Source: Lates calcarifer
Taxonomy: Eukaryota > Chordata > Actinopteri > Centropomidae
Reading direction: 5' to 3'
Assembly (NCBI RefSeq): GCF_001640805.2
Contig: NC_066833.1
Span: forward strand, 7,210,814 to 7,274,813
DNA length: 64,000 nt
How positions within the stretch are numbered: the first letter of the stretch is position 1; each line of letters begins with the position of its first letter. The notes beneath the pieces were generated by a model. It was not told the origin of the DNA, did not search any database, and worked only from the letters and a program-made list of their open reading frames with translations. Positions 1 through 11,500 of the stretch are shown here, one piece after another. A program made the translations under genes and the position numbers.

Positions 1-1651
1 GTGCTTATATAGTTTGCCAATATGCGGGGCATGTTAGCAGAATGGGCTATTACAGTGTTTAATTATTAGGCTCTGTTAAAGAAATAGTCCAATATATATA
101 TTAATATTAATATATTTGCATTGATACACAAAATCTATCTTGACTGTAACAAGTACCAGACAGCTCCTATTCAAACAACCATTACTTCCCTGACACACTT
201 ATTTACAATATTCATGAGTTATAATTAGTTGTCACACATGATGTTAGCAGTGTGTCAGTGAGAGGCAGCCTTATCAACACAGCACCACATTTCAGGAATG
301 GCATTTGCAGCTGTCACTGCACACAAACTATCTTTACTTTATTAGTATTTCCTGCTCTCCATCTCTCTTCTTTTTCCCCCCTCTTTCCCTCTGTTTCTTA
401 TAAAAATAGTATTCAATTTCAAGCCCAGCCACTGTTGTTCTGCAGTAAAAGTGATGAATCCTCTTCCCTACTACTAATTGTATTTCTGCAGTTTTATTTG
501 CCTATAAAAAAAATTCATGTTTTTTTCTCCTCTTCCGTCCTTTAAGAAAGATGTCGGGGGCAAGATATTCTTATTGTGTCTAAGGAGTGGTGAAATTGGG
601 AGAAAAGCTCAGGCTCAGGTTTGGAGGGGAAATCGATGGCAGGGAGTGCACATGGTTGTTGGCCTTACTAATAGATGGAAATTAACTCTAACATGCATCT
701 ATGGATACAGGCACAAATAATAAACAGATTCTGTGGCCTTGGGCAAATTCAAGCATGAAAAATGTAACTGGTTGTCACAGAGAGGCAGACAACTCTTTAA
801 TTGTCTGGTATTTTGTGCATCAGAGACTGTGATTTAAATTTCTTGTTTCTTACCAATATTTATGCTTGATTTATGTCTATAAAATCTCCTGATTTGATAC
901 TGGTGTTTGTTCACAGCCTGTGCTCAACAGGAAAACAACAGTATTGATTATTTGTTCAAAGGCCCAAAATATCATGTTTACTTGACAGGGACCTCAAGAG
1001 GCCATGTAAATTATGAGTGTCTCTCAGAAGCAAAGGCAGAAATACAGACTTACTGACAGTGCCAGAAAACCTCACATCACTTTCATTGTTCAAATGTCCA
1101 CTGAAAGCATTTAAGAAGCTGAGTATCTTTAACAATCAGTTATTCAGACACATTTTTTTAACATCCTTATTTAGCTCAATCCTGATTTTTGTAACAGATG
1201 CTTGGTGGCTGTACCCAACTGTGTGCAGCATGCTGTCTTAACTTTATCTTTATCTTGATCTTCATCTCCTGAATATTGCATATTAGAAGAAAATATGTAG
1301 CAATTTCAAAATCACTAAATGTGGATGTCACTCTTCATAGGTGCAGAAGCTGTTTAGGCAAAAAAAAAAAAAAAAAAAAAAGGGCCAGTTTAGGTCCAGG
1401 TTGAGCTGCATGAGAAGCTTTGCTCATGCACCCAACAGACATTTGCACACTGGCTAAATTGGCTGTGGATCATCTCCAGCAGTGTTAGATCTGCAATGTG
1501 ATATAGCTAGGTCTGGTGGACAAGCTTGTTAGGGTTAGGGTTGAAGCCATCAAAGTGCGTGACTTTGACATCAGAGACTGTTGTTTGTTTCTTATTTCCT
1601 ACCAACAGTCAGCACTGGCTTGTTTTAATCATGACCCCAGTCTTTCCAAAC

Positions 1652-1695
1652 CTTAAATGAATAGTTTGACATTTTGAGAAATGTTTTTAAATTGG
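1652..1695 (+). repeat. Short fragment of a teleost interspersed repeat
   Basis: Contains GAATAGTTTGACATTTTGAG, which resembles the head of a widespread fish repeat (AATAGTTTGACATTTTGGGAAAT type). Related but diverged pieces lie at 14609-14680 and 54063-54132. Family assignment is from memory, not from a search. Confidence 0.4.
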
Positions 1696-2099
1696 ATGTT
1701 TTTTTTCTTTTCCCTCTCATTTTTTAAAATTTACCTTTATTTCATTTAATCACATATTTTCATAAGCGTAAGTTAACAGACATTTTACTGCGACAGAGAG
1801 TGAATCCTGCACATCAAGCTGTTCTTCTGCATTACAAATGAATAATTATACAGCAGATGAGAACTGTAATATCAACATGGAATAGGTCTATGTTAAATTG
1901 GTTGTGAACATTTTTTTATACTGAAAAATAAACACTGCGTCTGGCCTACACATTGTGCAGTTTGCATTCATTCTGTTGATAGCAGTCAGGCCATTCAAGT
2001 TTTGGTACAGAGTGAGAAGATGTTGAGGCAGAATTGGTATTCTCCCAGGCTCTGTATGTGTGGCTTTGTTCCAAAGTGGTGTGAAGACGAAGAGATGGA

Positions 2100-2520
2100 C
2101 AGGGAGGGAGGAGGGGAGGGGCGCACTTTCTGGTGAAGGTCAGTGGGTTAAGCCGATGGGGATCCTCGGAGACGGCGCCCTGCCGAAAAGATGGTAATGC
2201 CCCAAGCTATGATTCATTGCAAAGGCATCCATCAATGCGTGTGTGTGTGTGTATGTGTGTGTGTTTACAATGACGTCATCCGATCTGTCCCCAGGCTGTC
2301 AGCGGCTGACAGGCAGGGGCTGTGGAGGAGCAGTGTTTTCATTTCAACCGGCAAAGTGATGGACTGCTGCAGAGAGGGCGGGACTGCTCTCTGAATGGCA
2401 GGTGCCACACTGTTCACTGTGCTCATGGGACATGGATTTGAGGTTGTTGTTGACTGTCTGTGTACTGTTTGGAGGCGGCAGCGTGACCAGACAGTTGAGC
2501 TCCTGCAGAGCACATTAACT
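2100..2520. promoter_or_regulatory. Candidate intronic regulatory patch or alternative promoter
   Basis: A locally GC-rich segment in AT-rich surroundings. It contains a G-rich run (about 2100-2120), the CpG-bearing stretch GGAGACGGCGCCCTGCCG near 2168-2185, a perfect palindromic CRE (TGACGTCA, 2271-2278) and a GC box (GGGCGGG, near 2377). These are features of CpG-type vertebrate promoters. No TATA box or confirmed transcript start is visible, so this is only a candidate. Confidence 0.3.
2238..2264. repeat. GT microsatellite
   Basis: Interrupted run of GT dinucleotides just upstream of the CRE palindrome. Confidence 0.9.
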
Positions 2521-2939
2521 ACTTTCAGTATTTTTTTTCTTTGACTACTTTATGTTTGGCGTCTGGAGCTCAAATTTCATTTTAATCACAGTTTACTTTA
2601 TATAGCTATCCCCTGCTGCTGCCTCTCTCTCCAGTGCAGTCTGAAGCAGGTTAATTGAAGGGAGCTGCTGTGGGAGACAGGGAGATGAGCTGTAACTATC
2701 AATATGGACCAGAGCCCACTTACTGGTGCTCTACCAGCTGCAGGAGCTAAACATAACTTTATCATTTTAATTAATTTGTCTCAATCTCCACCATTAACCT
2801 GTGCTTACATATGGTTGTAAAGAGCAGAGGTTTTCTCTGGTTCTTACGTGTAGTTTAGTCTGTTGAAGTTGAAGCTGCTCAATATTTTTACATTAATAAT
2901 GGATGAATGAATGAGTGCAGTTTGTTGCCTATAGTGACA

Positions 2940-3261
2940 AACTCACAGAGTTATGACTGGACACTGTGACTCTATTCAGCTTTGTGGAGTGTTTTAGTGT
3001 TTTTCAGCACTTTTGGTGTCCTAGTGCACAGCTTTACTGATCTGGATCAGTGTCACCACTATCATTGATCTAATTTCTAGCTACAGCAACAAAGTTAGCA
3101 AACTCACAGAGTTATGACTGGACACTGTGACTCTATTCAGCTTTGTGGAGTGTTTTAGTGTCTTTCAGCACTTCTGGTGCACTAGTGCACAGCTTTACTG
3201 ATCTGGATCAGTCTCACCACTCTCATTAATCTAATTTCTAGCTACAGCAACAAAGTTAGCA
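2940..3261. repeat. Tandem duplication, two 161-bp units
   Basis: The unit beginning ACTCACAGAGTTATGACTGG at 2941 recurs at 3102, and both copies end in ACAGCAACAAAGTTAGCA. Copies run about 2940-3100 and 3101-3261 and differ by only a handful of substitutions. The sequence beyond the second copy resembles an interspersed fish repeat, so the duplication may lie inside a transposon remnant. Confidence 0.9.
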
Positions 3262-3665
3262 ACTAACATAGTGGAGCATCTAGCAGCTAAAAAAACAGAT
3301 ATTTTCCTTAAGAGTTGTGGAGACAAAACAGAGGCTGTAGGGAAGCAAATGTTGGACTTACACTCATCAGGTAACTCTAAACATCTTTCTACATGTATGC
3401 TAATGTTGCTCAGTGTTGGCTGGATATGTAAAAACATTTACACATCAACTTAAGTATAATAATATATAATTGTTGTGATTACAGATTGTCTTTGCTGTCC
3501 ACAAAGTTGCCAAAAAGTCAATTCATGCAGAACTCAAGAACAAACTGACAGACACACAGACCTGACATATAATCACTTCATAAAGTTGTTTTGGCTAATA
3601 TACAGTTGCGTTCGGAGACATATTTCTGTCTCCTTTTAGCTCTTGTTTTGTCACCATCATCTCCA

Positions 3666-3669
<4 letters not shown>

Positions 3670-3719
<50 letters not shown>
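3670..3719. repeat. TA microsatellite
   Basis: Uninterrupted TA run of about 50 bp. Confidence 0.97.
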
Positions 3720-3722
<3 letters not shown>

Positions 3723-5445
3723 CTTTAGCTGCTAAAAGTTCTTAACAAGTAGTGCTAACTATACGCTGAAGTTGCATCTCAAACAATGAAATATGGCACC
3801 AGAAATGTAGAAGAATTCCTTCTTTTGGCAGCACAAATTGTTATTGTAGTGTGATCAATCAAAAAACAATCACAGAGTCATTTATTTCCTATGAATATAT
3901 GCTTAGTATAAAAGCATTCAAAGGAATCTCAGGACAACATGCAGATGTTTGACTTGCTCATTAGGCTGTGGATAGTACTGTACTGTCTGGTGTTTTCACT
4001 CATTAGCAAGAGTTTATGCACAGTCTAATCATCCAAAATCATAAACTTCCAATCCTGCAAACACAGTTGAAATAATCTATGATCTGTGAAAAAAAGAGTT
4101 TTTTTTTTTTTTTTACTCTCAGCAAATTTAAACTCACCATGTTGTCCCCAGAAATTTTTTCTCAGTTCTTTTAAGTTGTCATTAACTGTGCTTATGATAT
4201 TTTTATTTTAATTTAAATTCCTAAAGAGCTACATTCTCTGCACTGTGGAGATAAAAAAAGTGATTAACTCAAAACTATATTTTCTCAGCAGAATCCCTCA
4301 CTGAGTCTTGGGGCTATACAGTTTTTAGTCCCTTCCGCTGAGTTTTAATTAAAGCAAAATGAGAATCCATAAAGCATGAATGATATTACTGTGGACAAAA
4401 TCACACCTAAAAAAAATGTAATTACCAAGACTACATTTAGGTGTTTAAGATGAGCTACACGGTGGATCAGATTTAGTTTTTTTTACTCTTGAGTTTACGG
4501 TGAGTCCTCCATTTGGCTCCTGGAATACTGACACAGATTACTATTGACTCTCAGTTTGCCTCAGTTGGCAGGCTTTGCCGTATGTTGGGTCATGATTTTG
4601 TCCACTGGCAATTGTCCTGGGAAGGCAAATCATAAGATCTAAGTTATTATCTGCTGTCTTGTGCATGACAATAATCCCTTTGAGATAGAAGAGAAAGAAA
4701 GAAACAGAAACAACAGAAAGACATAGAATTAGATCATGTAATGGCAGACTTTTTAACTTTTAGATATTTAGGCAACTTTCCTACTTGGGCAGTGAGATCA
4801 GAGAGGAGGAGGAGATGGGGGAGGATAGTAAAATGAGGCCAGTGACACACAATGGGGGGTCCCCTGGCACCTTGTACATACAGAGTTCATGCCAATAGAG
4901 GGCCATCTCTCAATCCTCTTAACAAGAACCAGTGCAGTTCTGTAGGCCACGGAGCATGTGTATGCACATGCATTAGTGTGTTTGCAGTGTAGTTGTGCAG
5001 TGCTGCTGCCTGCATCCATAATTAAGCTCAAGACACAACCATTAACAGGAATATAAGTGGTCGGTAGGAGTGAAAGGAGAGGTGGTGGAGTGGAGGCGAG
5101 TGCTGCAAACTTTCAGAGAGAGAGAGATAGAGAGGGGATGAAAGAAGAAGAAGATGGAGAGAAATCCATTTACATGCTAATACCATCCTCAGCCCTTCAA
5201 CTGCCTTGTTGGCTACCTTGCCCGCTACCCTCAAATAAGCTCTTGGCTGGCAAGCCAGTAGCCATGTTTACACAATAAACAAACAGCAATGAGGTTAAAG
5301 TCTTTTCATGCATCTTTTTGTGCGTGCCTACAGTATTAGCAACAGTCAGTTGTTGCGTAACTGTTTTGTAGTGCCTGAAGGAGTCAGCTGACTACTTTTC
5401 AGTCCCTTTGTCATCCCTGGACATTTTTTTGTTTTTGTTTCCTAG

Positions 5446-5508
5446 GCGACAGAATGGGCACCGGACGAGGAAACCAGGAGGTCCTGTCAGAGCAAAGGCA
5501 AAACAGAG
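5446..5508 (+). CDS. sema5b: sema5b exon 1 of window (sema domain)
   Basis: 63 nt, 21 codons, phase 0 at both ends. It reads [21 protein letters not shown] apart from its last residue, which matches the SEMA5B segment upstream of the ECQNY motif. The acceptor is a T-rich tract ending in CCTAG; the donor is GAG|GTAACC. It is easily missed because a longer open frame overlaps it in another frame (from 5454). Confidence 0.93.
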
Positions 5509-8500
5509 GTAACCTCGATCCCGCCCCCAATTACAACACTTCATGTCAGCGCTGCCTGGCTTACAGAAAGGCCATCTTGATATCTTCTGGCTGTTGTGGT
5601 GAGGTCCTTATAGGCCTCATGGGAGGGCTCTGTACAGAAGAACTATTTCAGACCCTTCAATCAAGACTTGTTTTTCTTGCAGTGAAGAATGAGGACAAAG
5701 GGAAGAGAAAGAAAATGTACACAAGAGGGCCAAGGGCAAGTTAGTGAGACACACAAAAGGACTTCCTTTCAAATATGTCTTAACAGCCAACACTGATCAG
5801 CTGTCTTTATTTCAATTATTTTGGGAGAACTGTTTGCAACGTGATTTCTGTCTCCCACTGTGCCACACAGCAAAAGGGTGATACCAAATACTCAAAACAG
5901 ACAATCAATGCTCTTTGAAACCTGTGTCATTGCTATTGCTTTAGTTCTTCCCCACAAACAAAGCAGCACCATTTATAAAAAATGATACTTACATAAAATG
6001 TTTCATTACCAATAAATCTATTTCATACCTTTGTTAAAACAGATTTGACGCTTTTCTGCCATACACAATTGACTTATTGTGGAGCCTCTGTCGATGTCAC
6101 AAATAGGCTTCTCAGTTGCAAACGAGCATTCATATTTTTGAACAATGGACCTACAAGAGTGAACACTGCACACACTGAACTGCTTTGCTTTTTGGTCGCA
6201 TGCCAGTCTGATGCCAAAAGACTTGGTTTATTGTTCTGATCAGCAAAACGTCAAAGAGTACTTAGCCAACGACCTCAACTCAGTAACTACAGTAACTTTT
6301 TGAAAGCTTTCCTCTTCTCTCACTTCTTTGCAGATTGAATGTCAGAACTACATCAGAGTTCTGCTGGTGAACAAGACTGAGGTCATGACCTGTGGAACCA
6401 ATGCTTTCCAGCCGCTATGTATTACCCGAGAGGTATGGATGAGTGTGTGTTAGTGTGTGTGAGATTTTGTAGAAATTCTTTGAAAACACTGTAGGCTTGC
6501 CCTGTTACTCTCCCTTTCTCCCTGACTTTTCCTTTTTCTCTTCATCTCTGTAACACTCTATCTTGTCATCCATCATAGGTGGGCAACATGAGCAGCGTGC
6601 TGGAACGAGTGAATGGTGTGGCACGCTGCCCATACGATCCTCGTCACAACTCAACGGCAGTGGTGACAGAGAGTGGAGAGCTGTATGCCGCCACCGTGAT
6701 TGACTTCTCTGGCCGCGACCCTGTCATATACCGCAGCCTGGGTGGAATGCCACCTCTTCGGACCGCCCAGTACAACTCAAAATGGCTCAATGGTACAGTA
6801 ATGCAGAATACGACACCATATATGATGTTCCTTGACTCACACAAAAGTTAATTTGAGTATCATTAGGCCTTTTTTATTTGTTTTGTTTTGTTTCTCTGTG
6901 CTGCATATAATGATTATTTTCATTACCAATTAGTAATGATTATTTTTTAATTAACTGGCTAAACACCTGATCTAAACTGTGAGTTGTGTTGCTGAGGAAA
7001 CTGCTTCTTTTGTCAGACCAACCAGTAACATAATTATTATCACTGATTGACTCAACATCATTTCAGATTATTTAAAGTACAACACTCTGTAAAATGAACA
7101 TAAATACTACTGAAATGGTCAGGAATATGCTGGTTTGAGTTAAATGTTAAGTGTTTCACAAGGCCAGTATTTTGTCAGTGTTTCATATCACATGTGAGAA
7201 ATCTAATCAAATAGGATTAGTAATTTGATCAGGTCTGAACTATTGTTTGATTATCCAATAATCCACACTAGGTTTAACTGTAGGGCAAAGACTTGTGTCA
7301 AAAATCTCTTAAATTCTTCCTGTTACTTTAAACATTTTCCCTAGACCTGCTTGGAGCAGCAGATGGGCCAAGTCTGCACTTTTGCTTCCAATGCACTTGG
7401 CTCCTCTATTACAGCCAAGATAGATCAATCCGACAGGGGCATTTTCAAAGGATTACAAAGACTGTTTGGATTTGAAGTTGTGTGTGAAACACAGAACACA
7501 GGTTAGGCATAGGAATTGGTGGGGTTTATGGAATGGTGGAGAACATGAAATGCTGTCAATCCTGCTGGTGTTGGTGTCAATAATCTCCCTGCTGGTGACA
7601 CTGTGCCTTTTCCTCCAAACACACTGCAGTAGAAATCCATTCACATACATCCTGACTCCAGCACAAATGTAGATGGACATTGCATTAATGGCATTAATCA
7701 ACTAATATAACAACAAAATTTTCACATATTTCAAGCCAGGTCTATTATGATGATAAGTGGGTTGCAAAAGATCTGGACTTGACAATTGGCCACAATAAAG
7801 AAGAGATAGGAATGGAGAAATAAAAAAGGCAATGCAAGTAAAGTTGGAAGGTGGGAGAGTGTGAAGGTGTGTGGTGGTAAGAGAGGAGGGATAAGAGTTG
7901 TAGGGCAGGGAAGAGGATGAGGATGGGAGAGAAGCAGAGAAGACAGACTGAAGAGTCAGTGAGCTATGTAATTATTCCTCACAGCAGGGAGAGGGTGAAA
8001 TTACAACACACAGCATGCTTCACACTAGGCAGGGACTCTGCCTGTGTGTGCATGTAAGTGTGTGCTTGTGTATATGTATATGTATACATATATGTATTTA
8101 CACTGTATAAGATGTGTGTGTGTGTGTGTGTGTGTGTGTGTCAGTCGCACAGAGTATGTGGGAGGGAAAAAGATTAGCAGAGTAGCAAAGTAGATAGCGT
8201 CCTCATCAGCATAATCACAGCTGGCTGCACACACAGTCAAAGACACACACATACACTGTTACAGTTATTACATACACTCACACATTCATGCCATCACAGA
8301 CAAAGCCTGCTTTCCTTCATGGCTGAGTCTGTGAGGGTTATGGAGTTGTGTTCCCACAGGATTTGGAGTGTGAATGAAAATCTCATTTCCAGCTCTAAGC
8401 CTCTCCACTCCAGGAGAACCGATGGCAGGGAGTGGGTCCTGAATCTAATCAATCTGTTCCCTTATTGGATTGGTAGCCTACCAGGTGCTGACCAACTGTT

Positions 8501-11500
8501 TCTAACTGTTTCATCATGCACTTAAATGACACAAATCTTAATATATACCTCTGTTATTTGCTCTCACTCTCCTCTCAGCTTTTGTAATAAGTGTATTTAG
8601 GCACAAATGGAAACAAAACTAAAATCAAGAGATGTCCTAATATATAATTTTGCCATGCCAGCAAATGTGACATTTCAACATCGAAACTGAAATTTGAGAT
8701 TTTATACATCTAATTTGCATCTGCAAAATACTGTGCATTATGTAGATAATATAATGCTGCAGATATTCTCTTTTTTAAGATAAACATAACAAGCAAACAT
8801 TCATGCTTGAACATAAATCCTGAAAATTTCTACAACAGGTTTATATTTCATAGCTTTTTCCTCCAATATTTGCTTCTGGCAAATTGAGCATATAGGTTAG
8901 TACATGTATAGTACTATATGATTTGCCTCATTCATGCCCCACCATCAGTGGCTCATTCAACAGCTGCTCATCCACCAGATGACTTGTAACATCCAATCAT
9001 ATTCATACAGGTATACACAGTGGCCATTACAGCCTAATTGAAACCTCATTATTCTGCTGATTTCTTCATGTCAACACTGTCTGCTGCAGTTCCCTCCACC
9101 GCTACAACTTCTTTATGTGATAAGTCCTTGGTATTGTTGACTTTACTGTGATTTCATGTTCAAGTATATGTTTATTAGGGTGGATTACAGCCAAAACCCA
9201 ATTGTTGCTTTAAGAACTGTCGCAAAAAGCAGAGCTTTTTCAAATGTAACTGTATAACCATTTATTATAAACCATTAATGTCTTGATAGAAGTGTCTCTG
9301 ATAAAAATGAATAATTATTAATGTTTTTATGGTTATGTTTTGGCAACTCTAAGCACTTGGTTAAAGGAGGAGTTACAGAAAATGCTAATTTGGGAACATC
9401 TTGAAATGTACTGACTTTTTTGATAGCTCATCAAATCACTCTCTTTCCACAATCTTAATCATATACTTCACATATCCATTTTTTGACACAGAAGCTGAGT
9501 TAGTGGTTTTCTAAAAGCATGTGACTTAATGAATTGGAAAATAAAATGCCAGTGAGTGTTATCCTGCCAGTAATTACATATCATATCAGCAAAATGAATT
9601 ATTGGTGTATAAATATATTTTGTTGGAGACTGTCTTCACTCAAATAGATTAAAAGTAAGTTAGTTCTACATAATAACACAGACCAAATATAACCAAATTA
9701 TCAGGTATTACTCATCTCCCTCCACTAAGGGATAATTTGCTATTCCCTTATGTGAATATTAAATAGCCTTGCAAACTGTAAGTGTTTGATCCAAAGCATC
9801 ATGTGATGTTAGTGATAGAGGCCTCACTCCTCCAGCACCCAACCAGCCTGCCAGATTGAGCAATCTGTTTACCACTCAGCAGGGAGCTGGAAAAACTCTG
9901 TTTGTCACATTTGCACCCACGCAGCTTCAGTAATATTATGTAGAATCTGTCATCTCCACCTGCCCTTTGGCTGACACATGTACAATATGCATAAACACAG
10001 GTATGTAAACACAGAAATACTGAGGCATGCTTATACAGACACACACACACACACACACACATCCACACATCCCTTACATACACATATCCTAGCTGAGACA
10101 CGCAAAAATACAACTGGCTCCTTCTCATGGCCTTTAGATGTAGGTAAAGTAGCACTGACGCATTGTGATGGTTGTCTCTTCAGCCTCAGTTGCAGTAATT
10201 GTCATTGACCAAACAGACATGACATCTCTCACTTGTTCATCTGCATGCTTGTTAGCACGGATTAAGTGAATGTCGGTGTGCTGCACATTACAGCGATTGG
10301 TTTGACAAGTTGTTTTTTGTCACAGATATAAACATTACATTACGTGTTTAAATAAAAATTAATGATACTGACACTGGTCAGGAGAAGTTGTTTTGATCAC
10401 CTGCTAAATTAACCACTGCTGCCTTATCATCTCTCCACATTCTTGTAGAATAACTGTAGTTTTCAGAATGTGAGATCTTATGGCTGCCCCTTCAATAGAA
10501 CTTGATTACTGGTTCAAAAAGTTTGAAGCATCCCCTCAACTGTCTCTTTGTTGAAATGGTCTTTTTACACCAAGAGCCTGTAAACTGTGGTTGGTCCAAA
10601 GCAGCAGTTGTTGCTGTTGTTGTTCTTCTTCTTTTAATCACAGATGTGAAATGGAACTAGAGAGCTGCTACAGCCATGTTGACAGTGGTTTTGTCTCTTC
10701 CTGCCCTGTTTCAAAATCTTATTCTCTTATAAAAAGCCTCACTGGCCCCTGAGGCACATTCCATCATGGCTGTTAACAGGTCATCTCTGCTGTGTTTGTG
10801 TGTGACTGTGTTTCTAACATCAGCATCTCTCTTGTTTTTTGTTTGTTTGTGCATGCATCTATGCAAATTAAGGGTTATTCCTCCATTTGTGGTTGTGCTT
10901 GTGCTTGTGTTAGTGTGTGATATCACTTACAATTAATGGGTCCCACAGGAAAACTGAAGCTACAGCAGCAAGGGAGTATTTTGTCTGTTTCATCATTCCT
11001 ACGCACAAGTAGCACTCGCCTGAAAGAACAAAACACAGCAGTAGGAAACAGAACTTCAGGAAGATGAAGCCACAGCTCAGTGACAAAACAGCACCATGGA
11101 TGTTTCTTTTTTAAGACTGTTCAGCTTTAAACTACAATTAAAAATCTGTAATGTTACAAGAAGGTAGTTAAAACAAGTTTTATATGGTTAAGTTCACCTA
11201 AATTATCCAAACTCTAGTTAGGTTCTATAACAGTGATCATTCACTGTAACTATTTCTTTGCAGAAAGTGGATTAGCCAGAGTAACAGGACACAGTCTCTG
11301 CTGCTTTTGAGTTTTGCAGATTTCATTTTTAGATGCTGAGCACAAAAACATAATTCCACTCACATAGACTGTATTGCACATAGAGCTGACACTATCTGCA
11401 TGATTAGATACTATAAAAGGTAAGGGGAGAAAATGTGATTTGAGGAATTTGGATGAACTAATCCTTTAAGCTGTTACAAAGACTTTTATGTGAAACCTCC

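Larger units (their letters stand above)
1..5445 (+). other. Upstream intron of sema5b, no exon recognised
   Basis: Exon 1 of this list starts in mid sema domain, so this stretch should be the intron before it. I looked for the expected preceding exon (the segment around the ARNYLFRL motif of class 5 sema domains) and did not find it. The stretch holds an A-run near 1360-1381, a GC-rich patch with a CRE and GC box (2100-2520), a 161-bp tandem duplication (2940-3261) and a TA microsatellite (3670-3719). Purine-rich DNA lies at about 5085-5165. Confidence 0.7.

Noticed and set aside
2191..2394. 67-codon open frame with a VCVCVCV run
   Set aside because: Frame runs through a GT microsatellite; no family resemblance or splice context.
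5454..5744. 96-codon open frame overlapping sema5b exon 1
   Set aside because: Wrong frame relative to the exon; reads through the donor into intron and matches nothing.
6644..6844. Minus-strand open frame
   Set aside because: Antisense shadow of sema5b exon 3.
9799..10208. Open frames on both strands
   Set aside because: Driven by the CA microsatellite at 10039-10061; no homology.
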